A stretch of 7,800 nucleotides of DNA. Origin: Dehalococcoidia bacterium. Lineage in GTDB: Bacteria > Chloroflexota > Dehalococcoidia > GIF9 > AB-539-J10. The translations under genes and the position numbers were made by a program. Shown here in pieces: positions 1 to 6,631 of this stretch. The stretch's first letter is position 1; each line of letters begins with the position of its first letter. The stretch is taken from positions 1 through 7,800 of the forward strand of contig SOJB01000106.1 in the NCBI GenBank assembly GCA_004376695.1. The letters are read 5' to 3'. A model generated the notes under the pieces. The model searched no databases. It was not told the DNA's origin and saw nothing but the letters and a program-made list of their open reading frames with translations.

Positions 1-2074
1 TGTCGGGATGAAAAACAGTGGAAACGCCTCCAATGTCATTACGGTCGCAAAGGGCAAACAAAGGGAGTATACCGATGGCGGCGTGTTCACAAGCGTGCAA
101 GCCGCCGCGGAAGTCAAGCCCGGCCTCGGCTATTCTGGCGATTGCCTTCTCAGGCAAGTCAAACCACAGTGCCTTGGTTGGGAAGTTCTGGGGTGGCAGA
201 TCAAGAGGCTCCTGTCGAATGACCCCTTCTGTGAGCTGCCTTTTCCTCTTGAAGCCGACTACCGTGGTAGTAACATCGACATCTCCGAGATAAACCTGCA
301 CCGCATGGCATTTCTTCTCCTTTGTCAGGCTCGTGATCCGGAGGTCAGTTATATCCATTGCCTGAGTGTAGTAATCTGCGGCACTTGGTTCCGCCCAGGC
401 AATGTGGCGGGCTAAGTCGAGATCCTTGATGAGATAGGATTCACCCTGGTGGAGATAGATAGCGCCCGGGTGTATCAGAAAGAAAGCAACGGCCGCTTCC
501 ACTGTCTCCAACAGGCAACCCTCCCGATGATCAATGACAGCATAGTTTTGCGCTGATGTTGCCCTTATGTTCACATCCCGAGCGGGATAATCGATAGCGG
601 GAGTCGGATACCACTCCTCATGGCGTTTTCTCAACGTGCCTTCCTGCTGCAACTCAGCGATCATGGTGCCGGTGCTGAGCCCGAAGAACTCCTCGTCTTC
701 ATCGCACAGAGGCTTCTCCCAGGCGGCGCAGAGCAGGTGTGGCTTCAGGATATAAGGATTGCCGGGGTTGATTATGGCATTGTCGAAGTTCCTGCTGAAG
801 AAGAAATCCGGATTGTTCATCAGGTATTGGTCAAGCGGGTCTTCGTGGGCAATGAGAATACTCAAGGAGCCGTCGACGCTTCGTCCGCTGCGTCCTGCCT
901 GCTGCCAGGCACTGGCAATGCTTCCGGGATAGCCGGTAAGCACGGTCGCCTCCAGGTCACCGATGTTTATCCCCAACTCGAGGGCGGTTGTGGCGACCAG
1001 GCCGAGAAGCTCGCCGTCGAAGAACTGACGCTCAATTCGGCGTCTGTCCTCCGGCAGATACCCAGCGCGGTAGGGGCTGATTCTGTCTGCCAGGGAGGGA
1101 GATAATTGTCCCTGAGTGTAGATATAGATGAGCTCGGTCAATTTACGAGTGCGGGCAAATACCAGGCTGCGGGTACCTCTCTGCACAAGCCCGCTCAGAA
1201 GCAAGGCAGCCTCGCTATTAGGGCTGCGCCGGCTGGTCTTAGCCTCATCGAGGAAAGGCGGGTTCCAGAAGGCGAAGTACTTCTCGCCATGGGGTGAGCC
1301 ATCTTCGACAACGGCTGCAACAGGCAGGCCAATGATATTACGGGCATGCTCTTCGGGATTGGCAATAGTGGCCGAGCTGCAGATGAATTGAGGGGCGGAG
1401 CCATAAGAAGAACACAGTCGCCGCAATCTACGCAGGACATTGGCCACATGGGAACCGAAAACGCCCCGATAAACATGGGTTTCATCTATTACAACGTATT
1501 TGAGATTGCGGAACAACCTGGCCCACGATTGGTGGTGCGGCAAAATGCCCAGATGAAGCATATCGGGGTTGGTGAGCACTATCCTTGCCCGTCTTCTTAT
1601 GTTTGCTCTCTCGTTTTGCGGTGTATCACCGTCGAAGACAGCTATGGCATCCTGGGAGATCACTCCGCCCCGACCTGTCGGGGCTCGCGATGACAGGGGA
1701 CGAGCGATTTGCTTCAGGCTCCGTAGTTGGTCCTGGGCCAGAGCTTTGGTAGGGAAGATATAGAGAGCGTGGCTATTCCTATCGCGCAGAAGGGCATCAA
1801 GAGTAGCCAGATGATAACACAGGGTTTTGCCGCTGGCACTGGGCGTGGCGATTATGACATTCTTCCCGCCAAAGATGGCGTTCACTGCCTTTGCTTGATG
1901 GCTGTAAAGAGCTGATATACCGAGGGATTCCAAACATGTCTGAAGCCCGGGGTGGAGCGGGCTTTCCAATTCGCCAGGGGTAGCATCCTGCTGAGGAATA
2001 CGTTCAATATGGACGATCTGCTGTCGGTAGTCGGGCAGAGCGGCAAGGTAGCGGAGAAAGGCAGCGGCATCCAT
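1..2074 (-). CDS. DExH-box ATP-dependent helicase with DUF1998 region, Hrq1/MrfA (YprA) type; 3' end cut by window edge
   Basis: Superfamily 2 helicase, probably a 3'-5' DNA translocase in DNA repair, as known for B. subtilis MrfA and yeast Hrq1. I read 691 codons without a stop. Helicase motifs are: Walker A TPSASGKT (residues 77-84, Lys83), DETH box (197-200), motif III SAT (234-236), motif V region TTALELGIN (362-370) and motif VI QQAGRSGR (391-398). After the two RecA domains comes the family's middle region (HPGAIYLHQGESY, then VTTTVVGFKRKR), and the DUF1998 start GGLHACEHA (657-665) with CDRNDIGG (676-683). The four-cysteine metal-binding part typical of the C-terminus would lie beyond the left edge, perhaps 60-80 residues away. 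The ATG at 2074 shares its A with the upstream DUF503 stop (TGATG), which implies translational coupling; no strong Shine-Dalgarno is visible. Family assignment is confident; the repair substrate is inferred from homologues. Confidence 0.95.
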   Translation of the reverse strand, partial: MDAAAFLRYLAALPDYRQQIVHIERIPQQDATPGELESPLHPGLQTCLESLGISALYSHQAKAVNAIFGGKNVIIATPSASGKTLCYHLATLDALLRDRNSHALYIFPTKALAQDQLRSLKQIARPLSSRAPTGRGGVISQDAIAVFDGDTPQNERANIRRRARIVLTNPDMLHLGILPHHQSWARLFRNLKYVVIDETHVYRGVFGSHVANVLRRLRRLCSSYGSAPQFICSSATIANPEEHARNIIGLPVAAVVEDGSPHGEKYFAFWNPPFLDEAKTSRRSPNSEAALLLSGLVQRGTRSLVFARTRKLTELIYIYTQGQLSPSLADRISPYRAGYLPEDRRRIERQFFDGELLGLVATTALELGINIGDLEATVLTGYPGSIASAWQQAGRSGRSVDGSLSILIAHEDPLDQYLMNNPDFFFSRNFDNAIINPGNPYILKPHLLCAAWEKPLCDEDEEFFGLSTGTMIAELQQEGTLRKRHEEWYPTPAIDYPARDVNIRATSAQNYAVIDHREGCLLETVEAAVAFFLIHPGAIYLHQGESYLIKDLDLARHIAWAEPSAADYYTQAMDITDLRITSLTKEKKCHAVQVYLGDVDVTTTVVGFKRKRQLTEGVIRQEPLDLPPQNFPTKALWFDLPEKAIARIAEAGLDFRGGLHACEHAAIGILPLFALCDRNDIGGVSTVFHPD

Positions 2075-2361
2075 CAGGGGAAGGTCTCTATATCCGAACT
2101 CAATAACTCCAAATCGGGATAGTTCTGAACGATGAACTTCACCACATTGGCCAGAGTTTCGTCGGCATGTTGCCTGTGATTGCTGACGCAGGCTACGCCC
2201 AAAGTGACCAACTGCCACAGGTTCTGGTTATCCACCTCGGCTACGGAAACCTTGTACCTGTTTTGTAGCCGCGCAATGACGGATTTAACCACATGCCTCT
2301 TGCCCTTGAGCGAGTGGTTCTCAGGAAGACGGAACTCAATTCGGCAGACACTGACGTTCAT
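2074..2361 (-). CDS. DUF503 family protein (YlxP-like)
   Basis: A 95-residue small protein, full length for the DUF503 family. The recognisable block is the N-terminus MNVSVCRIEFRLPENHSLKG followed by KRHVVKS (residues 21-27), then KVSVAEVDNQNLWQ (37-50) and LGVACVSN (54-61). The fold is a ferredoxin-like alpha/beta domain with no catalytic motif. In Bacillus the homologue ylxP sits between infB and rbfA and is thought to be ribosome- or RNA-associated; its biochemical role is not firmly known. Here it is not next to translation genes but is coupled to a DNA-repair type helicase through a TGATG overlap. A ribosome binding site, AAGGA, lies 10 nt before the ATG. It is probably the first gene of a two-gene transcript, because a 240-nt spacer separates it from gap. 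Confidence 0.9.
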   Translation of the reverse strand: MNVSVCRIEFRLPENHSLKGKRHVVKSVIARLQNRYKVSVAEVDNQNLWQLVTLGVACVSNHRQHADETLANVVKFIVQNYPDLELLSSDIETFP

Positions 2362-2440
2362 TGTTCTTCTGTCCTTATTTGACCCCCATTCGTTTCCAGA
2401 GGCTCTCCGATTCTTGTCTTTCGTTCAGTTGTGGGCAATC

Positions 2441-2453
2441 TAGAAGCCTTCTA
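2441..2453. promoter_or_regulatory. 13-nt palindrome, possible operator
   Basis: TAGAAG, one central C, then CTTCTA: perfect 6-nt arms around a single base. The loop is too short for an RNA hairpin, so if functional it would be a protein-binding dyad. It lies about 80 nt upstream of the DUF503 ATG and overlaps the weak TATAGA -10 candidate on the minus strand. A palindrome of this length can occur by chance, so confidence is low. Confidence 0.25.
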
Positions 2454-2473
2454 TACCCAGATTCTTGTAGTTA

Positions 2474-2487
2474 CCTGATTCATCAGG
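2474..2487. repeat. Short inverted repeat in the gap-DUF503 spacer
   Basis: CCTGAT and ATCAGG are perfect 6-nt arms around TC. A related half, TGATTTATCAGG, recurs at 3697-3708 upstream of gap, which suggests this belongs to a dispersed element rather than being a stand-alone terminator. No T-run follows on either strand. Confidence 0.5.
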
Positions 2488-2543
2488 CTTCGCCTCCAAC
2501 TCAGTCGAACGGCCCGATTGACCAGTAATTCGGGCAACTACAT
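2476..2543. repeat. Copy 1 of a degenerate intergenic repeat (downstream of gap)
   Basis: Two blocks define it: TGATTCATCAGG (2476-2487) and AATTCGGGCAACTACAT (2527-2543). The same two blocks, in the same order and orientation and nearly identical (TGATTTATCAGG; AATTGGGCAACTACAT), occur upstream of gap at 3697-3739, with a shorter gap between them. The second block ends an imperfect stem: GCCCGA (2512-2517) can pair with TCGGGC (2530-2535). This is a REP- or MITE-like arrangement; I recall similar GGGCAACTACA plus GTAGGGG strings as common intergenic repeats in environmental bacterial genomes, but could not check that. Confidence 0.55.
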
Positions 2544-2553
2544 TCATCCGTAG

Positions 2554-2573
2554 GGGTGAGGCTCGTCCTACCC
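2554..2573 (-). terminator. Bulged hairpin shortly after the gap stop codon
   Basis: GGGT-(G)-AGG pairs with CCT-ACCC around a CTCGT loop: a 7-bp stem with one bulged base, about 30 nt past the gap stop in the transcribed direction. The position suits a transcript end or an mRNA 3' stabiliser. There is no T-run after it, so it is not a canonical intrinsic terminator, and it may instead be part of the neighbouring repeat element. Confidence 0.35.
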
Positions 2574-2601
2574 TCAGTTATCAAGCCAGAGGAACGGGCA
2601 G

Positions 2602-3615
2602 CTACAGCCCCTTTTCAGCCACGTATGCAGCAAGGTCGGCAAGACGACAGCTATAGCCCCACTCGTTATCATACCAGGCCAACACCTTGATGAAGCTGCC
2701 ATCAATGACCATAGTGCTGGGAGCGTCGAAGATAGCGCTGGCCGGATTGCCCTTGAAATCCGAGCTCACCAGTGGTTCCTCACAGTATTCCAGGATTCCC
2801 TTAAGCTCTCCGTCAGCGGCCTTACGAAAGGCATCGTTAACCTCTTCCGCGCTTGCTTTCTTGCTCAGATCAGCGACAAAGTCAACGACAGATACGGCCG
2901 AAGTGGGCACCCTCAAGGCAATGCCATGTAGCTTCCCCTGAAGCTCGGGAATCACTACTCCCACAACACGGGCTGCACCGGTAGTAGTGGGGATGATGTT
3001 GATGGCGGCGGCTCTCGCCCGCCGGAGGTCGGGGTGGAAGACATCCAGTATCTTCTGGTCGTTGGTATAAGCGTGTATGGTGGTCATCAGACCGTGAACG
3101 ATGCCGAAGTTCTGATGAAGGACCTTCACCACAGGGGCAACGCAGTTAGTTGTGCAGGAGCCGTTGGATATGATGCGATGCTTAGCCGGGTCATATTGCC
3201 CCTCGTTGACACCGAGGACAATGGATATGTCTTCCTCTTGAGCCGGTGCGGAGATAATCACTTTCCTGGTACCGCCTTGCAGATGAGCAGCAGCCTTGCT
3301 CGCCTTAGTGAAAAGGCCTGTAGATTCAATGACAATGTCCACTCCGTGATCTCGCCAGGGAATTTTCGCCGGGTCGCGCTCCGCTAGAACCCTTATCTCT
3401 TTGCCATCCACTACGATGCAGTCGTCCTTGGCTTCCACCTTACCGGGATAGATGCCATAGTTACTGTCATACTTGAAGAGATGCGCATTGGTTTTGGCAT
3501 CGGTAAGGTCATTCAACGCCGTTACCTCCAGTTTACCGCCACAGCGCTGGATGATTGCCTTCAGGGCCAACCTGCCGATGCGCCCGAAGCCATTGATTCC
3601 TACTCTTGTTGCCAT
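2602..3615 (-). CDS. gap: Type I glyceraldehyde-3-phosphate dehydrogenase
   Basis: This enzyme oxidises glyceraldehyde-3-phosphate to 1,3-bisphosphoglycerate in the cytoplasm (glycolysis, reversible for gluconeogenesis). The protein has 337 residues, normal for the family. The N-terminal dinucleotide fold starts GINGFGRIGR (6-15), and Asp36 in NDLTD is the usual NAD-favouring acidic residue. The active site is SCTTNC with catalytic Cys154, and the partner is His181 in HAYTND. The C-terminal WYDNEWGYS is present. The loop that contacts the cofactor in NAD enzymes reads DVFHPDLRRAR instead of the usual DLPHKDLRRAR. The ATG at 3615 is chosen because AGGAGG sits 8 nt upstream and the fold begins at once; the open frame extends 23 codons further to 3684, but that part looks like leader. 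It is separated from the MBL gene by 142 nt, so it may have its own promoter. Confidence 0.97.
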   Translation of the reverse strand: MATRVGINGFGRIGRLALKAIIQRCGGKLEVTALNDLTDAKTNAHLFKYDSNYGIYPGKVEAKDDCIVVDGKEIRVLAERDPAKIPWRDHGVDIVIESTGLFTKASKAAAHLQGGTRKVIISAPAQEEDISIVLGVNEGQYDPAKHRIISNGSCTTNCVAPVVKVLHQNFGIVHGLMTTIHAYTNDQKILDVFHPDLRRARAAAINIIPTTTGAARVVGVVIPELQGKLHGIALRVPTSAVSVVDFVADLSKKASAEEVNDAFRKAADGELKGILEYCEEPLVSSDFKGNPASAIFDAPSTMVIDGSFIKVLAWYDNEWGYSCRLADLAAYVAEKGL

Positions 3616-3757
3616 TTCTTTCTCCTCCTGGCCTGTTTTGGACCATCCAGTTTTGATTTCCTGTTCGATTCCAAGTTCAGGCATTTTGTGATTGCGTGAT
3701 TTATCAGGTCTGGTTGCTCAATGAATTGGGCAACTACATCACTCTGAACACCATCTG
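3616..3757 (-). promoter_or_regulatory. gap leader and upstream region
   Basis: 142 nt between the MBL-gene stop and the gap ATG. It holds the strong ribosome binding site AGGAGG (3624-3629, minus strand), the second copy of the intergenic repeat, and a 9-bp hairpin at 3713-3734. I do not see a convincing -35/-10 pair; AT-rich TGATAAAT is present but has no correctly spaced -35. Transcription may read through from the enolase operon or start from an unrecognised promoter. Confidence 0.4.
3697..3739. repeat. Copy 2 of the degenerate intergenic repeat (upstream of gap), with hairpin
   Basis: TGATTTATCAGG (3697-3708) and AATTGGGCAACTACAT (3724-3739) match copy 1 on the other side of gap. Between and into the second block lies a stem: GTTGCTCAA (3713-3721) pairs with TTGGGCAAC (3726-3734) around TGAA, 9 bp with one G-T pair. 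No stop codon or gene lies within. Confidence 0.55.
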
Positions 3758-4753
3758 CTAGTCTTTAGCCATGTACAAAGAAGCACCCTCCATATCAACA
3801 TTGGCCACCCTGTCTTCCTGTGTCAAGAGCTTGAGGTGGGCGATGGTCTCCGTAACGGCCAGTCGTCTGTCCCAGACTGCTAAGTCCTGGAAAGCAGCGC
3901 CCCCGCTGCTTTCCCTCCACGGAATCTTCTGAGCTATCCCGTAGGCTGTCTGCAGGCCGCTGTCCAGAGCCCTCATGATGACCCTCTTCCTTTCTTCGTG
4001 GTGGGCGAGAATCTCGTCAACTCTCAACCCCAGGGCATTGAATACCGGGCCGTGTCCAGGGAGGGTGAAAGTGACCTTAAGGCGCGCCAGTTCCTTAAGG
4101 GAAGAAACATAGTCGGCGAGGGGGTTATCGCCCGAATGAGGATTGAAGCTAACATGGGGAGTGGTGTCATACAGAACATGATCGCCGCTGAGAAGGAACT
4201 TTCTCTTTCGTTCGTAAAGACAAATATGGCCTGGCGAGTGCCCCGGGGTCCATAGCACTTCCAGTTCGAAGGAGTCGTTGGAAATCGTATCACCATCCTC
4301 CAGCTTCACCTCAGGCAGGTCTGTGGTGACATATTCGTTCATCCATAGCGAAGCCTCTCTTAGCTCAGGGAGTTCGTCGCTGGGAACACCGTTCTGCCGA
4401 AGCAGGTCTTCGATTTTCTTGAGCAGGCCAGAGAAATCCTTGTACCTGGGAGAGATGAGGCCGGCATCAGCTCTGTGAATAGCTACTTCGGCGCCACAGA
4501 TTTGCTTTATCTTGGTTGACAGTCCGTAATGGTCGGGATGTATATGAGTGATAACGATCTTCTTGATATCTCGAAGCTTGAGGTTGGAGGCCTTCATCCC
4601 TTCCTGGAGCGTCCAGAGAGCTTCCTGGCTGTCCCAGCCACTATCAACCAGTATGTGACCGTTGCCGCCTTCCATTACATAGACATTGGTTGGCCACGAT
4701 ACGCCTGCCGGAGCAGGGGTTTTTATCTGATGAACACCATTCAATACCTGCAT
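3758..4753 (-). CDS. Metallo-beta-lactamase-fold hydrolase, LACTB2/glyoxalase II-like
   Basis: 331 residues. The binuclear metal site is complete: HIHPDH gives His70, His72, Asp74 and His75; His172 in TPGHSPGH; Asp191 in SGDHVL; and His234 in LPGHG. After the hydrolase domain (about 1-240) comes a helical C-terminal region (HHEERKR from 251, then a segment ending near TIAHLKLL at 303-310) like the winged-helix extension of LACTB2-type proteins. Members of this superfamily hydrolyse thioesters, lactones or RNA; the sequence does not decide among them. No signal peptide is seen, so it is likely cytoplasmic. Its ATG overlaps the enolase stop (TAATG), so it is translated as part of the enolase operon, which suggests a metabolic rather than antibiotic-resistance role. 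The substrate is unknown. Confidence 0.88.
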   Translation of the reverse strand: MQVLNGVHQIKTPAPAGVSWPTNVYVMEGGNGHILVDSGWDSQEALWTLQEGMKASNLKLRDIKKIVITHIHPDHYGLSTKIKQICGAEVAIHRADAGLISPRYKDFSGLLKKIEDLLRQNGVPSDELPELREASLWMNEYVTTDLPEVKLEDGDTISNDSFELEVLWTPGHSPGHICLYERKRKFLLSGDHVLYDTTPHVSFNPHSGDNPLADYVSSLKELARLKVTFTLPGHGPVFNALGLRVDEILAHHEERKRVIMRALDSGLQTAYGIAQKIPWRESSGGAAFQDLAVWDRRLAVTETIAHLKLLTQEDRVANVDMEGASLYMAKD

Positions 4754-6045
4754 TATCCCGTCCTCTCCAGATTATACAGCACCCTTCTGCCGGGATATTC
4801 TGCAGCTCCTCCCAATTCCTCCTCTATCCTGAGGAGACGGTTGTACTTAGCCAGTCTCTCGCCGCGACAAGGGGCACCGGATTTGATGAATCCAGCCCTG
4901 CTAGCTACTGCCAGGTCGGCAATAGTAGTATCCTCGGTCTCACCGGACCTGTGGCTGATAACGGTTGTCCACGCTGCCTGCTGCGCCCTTTTTATCACAG
5001 CCATCGTTTCACTGAGGGTGCCTATTTGGTTGGGTTTGATGAGGATCGAGGTGGAGGCTTTCCGTGCAATGCCCTCTTCCAGTCGCTCCATGTTGGTAGC
5101 ATAGAGGTCATCGCCCACAAGCAGAATCTGCTCTCCCAGTTGAGCGGTGAGCGACAACCAGCCTGCCCAATCATCTTCATCTAACCCATCCTCAATGCTG
5201 ATGACCGGATAGTCAGAGACTAGCCGGACATAATAGTCAACCATTTCTGCGGAACTGAAGGTAACACAGTCTCGGGAGAGGACGTATTTTCCATCTTGAT
5301 AGAACTGACTGGCGGCCGGGTCAAGGGCGATAAACAGATCCTCACCGGCCCTATAGCCCGCCGCATCGATGGCTGCCAGCATCAACTCCAGCGCATCTTT
5401 GTTGGAGGGAAGCTGGGGAGCGAAACCACCCTCATCTCCCACATTGGTGCTTGAACCCCTGTCTCTAAGCAGTTCGCGAAGAGAGTGGTATACCTCGCAA
5501 CTTATGCGCATGGCCTCACTGAAACTGGCAGCGCCGAGCGGCACTATCATGTATTCCTGGAAATCGGTAGAGCCGGGGGCATGCCTGCCGCCGTTGATGA
5601 TGTTTAGCATAGGGATAGGCAACAGGTTAGCTTCTCCCTCTGCCATATGACGGTAGAGAGGAGTCTCCTCGTAGTTGGCGGCGGCCCTGGCTACTGCGAG
5701 AGATGTCCCCAGTATGGCGTTGGCCCCAAGCCGGGCCTTGTTGGCGGTGCCATCAAGTTCGATTAGTCGACGATCAATAGCAGCCTGATCTGAGACGGAC
5801 ATGCCAGCTATAGCTGAGGCAATCTCAGTAGCGACGTGTTCTACTGCTTTCAGAACGCCAAATCCCCCGTATCTGCTTTTGTCACCATCCCGAAGCTCCA
5901 CGGCCTCATGTTTTCCGGTGCTCGCACCTGACGGAACAGAAGCGACGCCCACGGTGCCATCAACCAATACCACCTCCACCTCTACTGTGGGATTGCCGCG
6001 GGAATCAAGGATCTCTCTGGCTCTTGTGGTTCTAATACTGGCCAT
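4753..6045 (-). CDS. eno: Enolase (phosphopyruvate hydratase)
   Basis: Interconverts 2-phosphoglycerate and phosphoenolpyruvate in the cytoplasm; also an RNA-degradosome partner in some bacteria. It has 430 residues, normal length. The start MASIRTTRAREILDSRGNPT is typical. Key residues by motif: Ser39-Ala41 loop PSGASTG; Glu164 in DFQEY; Glu205 in NVGDEGGFAP; Mg ligands Asp242 (LDPAAS), Glu285 (SIEDGL) and Asp312 (VGDDLYATN); catalytic Lys337 in LIKPNQIGT; His365 in SHRSGETED; Lys388 in IKSGAPCRGERLAKYN. All catalytic positions are present. AAGGAG precedes the ATG with an unusually short 2-nt spacing. It lies 17 nt after the LOG-like gene and overlaps the following MBL gene by one base, so it is the middle gene of a compact operon. 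Confidence 0.98.
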   Translation of the reverse strand: MASIRTTRAREILDSRGNPTVEVEVVLVDGTVGVASVPSGASTGKHEAVELRDGDKSRYGGFGVLKAVEHVATEIASAIAGMSVSDQAAIDRRLIELDGTANKARLGANAILGTSLAVARAAANYEETPLYRHMAEGEANLLPIPMLNIINGGRHAPGSTDFQEYMIVPLGAASFSEAMRISCEVYHSLRELLRDRGSSTNVGDEGGFAPQLPSNKDALELMLAAIDAAGYRAGEDLFIALDPAASQFYQDGKYVLSRDCVTFSSAEMVDYYVRLVSDYPVISIEDGLDEDDWAGWLSLTAQLGEQILLVGDDLYATNMERLEEGIARKASTSILIKPNQIGTLSETMAVIKRAQQAAWTTVISHRSGETEDTTIADLAVASRAGFIKSGAPCRGERLAKYNRLLRIEEELGGAAEYPGRRVLYNLERTG

Positions 6046-6062
6046 TTCTCCTTCTCTTTCGC

Positions 6063-6566
6063 TTACTGTGAGCGTAGCGAGGCAGTGTCACAATTCGTGC
6101 ACCCCCTGGCTAAGCAAGTCGCCTTTTCCACTGCTTCTATCGCACTCTGAACCCTGATTATTGAATCATCTTCGCTCCCGCTTCGTGAGAATGACCAGGT
6201 ATTGAGGCCGATGACCGGGATACGGTTCTTCAGGGCATAAGCGATTTCGCTCAGGGTTCCGTAGCCTCCGCCAACGGCAATGACCGCCCGAGCCGACTTC
6301 ACCACCAGTGCATTTCTGGCCTCGCCCATGCCGGTAACCACGGGGATGTCAATCCAGGGATTGGCGCTGCTTGCTTCTCCCCCGGGCAAGATGCCGACGG
6401 TCAAACCGTCACTTGATTTGGCTCCCCTGCAAACTGCCTCCATCACGCCACCCAGGCCACCACAGATCACGGTGGCACCTCGCTGGGCTAACAACTCGCC
6501 GACAGTTTCTGCCAGCTTAGCTTCCTCAGCAGAACAAGCTGAGTCTCCAATGACCGCGATGTTCAT
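6063..6566 (-). CDS. TIGR00725/LOG-like Rossmann-fold nucleotide-binding protein
   Basis: 167 residues of the lysine-decarboxylase-like (LOG) superfamily, close to the TIGR00725 group, which includes molybdenum-cofactor-carrier-like proteins. The first strand is MNIAVIGDSAC, with ICGGLGGVMEAVCRGA (34-49) as the first nucleotide loop. Arg84 in GEARN sits where LOG proteins have their functional arginine. VGGGYGTLSEIAYAL (98-112) is the variant of the PGGxGTxxE motif. The family binds nucleotide-type ligands; some LOG proteins cleave nucleoside 5'-monophosphates, but no enzyme activity can be assigned here. The C-terminal tail carries Cys151, Cys156 and Cys159 (spacing Cx4Cx2C), which I do not recall as a family feature. 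It is the first gene of the enolase operon, with a promoter just upstream and no strong ribosome binding site. Confidence 0.85.
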   Translation of the reverse strand: MNIAVIGDSACSAEEAKLAETVGELLAQRGATVICGGLGGVMEAVCRGAKSSDGLTVGILPGGEASSANPWIDIPVVTGMGEARNALVVKSARAVIAVGGGYGTLSEIAYALKNRIPVIGLNTWSFSRSGSEDDSIIRVQSAIEAVEKATCLARGCTNCDTASLRSQ

Positions 6567-6584
6567 ATCCCAGTGTGCTTACGA

Positions 6585-6590
6585 ATTATA
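6585..6590 (-). promoter_or_regulatory. -10 box of a sigma-70-type promoter for the LOG-eno-MBL operon
   Basis: A perfect TATAAT on the minus strand, in the 65-nt gap between pth and the LOG-like gene. The best -35 is TTGGAG 19 nt upstream (only the TTG matches well). A start about 7 nt downstream would leave a leader of roughly 12 nt before the ATG at 6566. That fits the weak ribosome binding site (only GGGAT directly before the ATG). Confidence 0.55.
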
Positions 6591-6631
6591 CTATACTACC
6601 AGCTAAAGGCTCCAAATGGAATACCTTGAGA

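Larger units (their letters stand above)
2362..2601. other. Spacer between gap and the DUF503 gene, rich in inverted repeats, no gene seen
   Basis: This 240-nt stretch has no convincing ORF. It holds a bulged hairpin just past the gap stop (2554-2573), a sequence resembling one found upstream of gap (2476-2543), a short hairpin (2474-2487) and a 13-nt palindrome (2441-2453). It must contain the gap 3' end and, if the units are separate, a promoter for the DUF503-helicase pair. I find no convincing -35/-10 pair: TATAGA (minus strand, about 95 nt before the ATG) is the best -10 candidate and lacks a good partner. Confidence 0.6.

Noticed and set aside
8..1297. Plus-strand open frames at 8-415, 620-1105 and 1106-1297
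   Set aside because: They run antisense to the helicase frame, which carries all expected motifs; their products resemble no protein family.
1882..2070. Minus-strand ATG at 2070 opening a 62-codon frame
   Set aside because: It is out of frame with the helicase; the ATG at 2074 gives the long conserved reading frame.
3616..3684. A 23-residue N-terminal extension of GAPDH starting at 3684
   Set aside because: AGGAGG lies 8 nt before the ATG at 3615, where the conserved fold begins; the extension is leader sequence.
4529..5184. Two overlapping plus-strand frames of 164-191 residues
   Set aside because: Antisense to enolase and the MBL gene, both of which have complete catalytic motifs.
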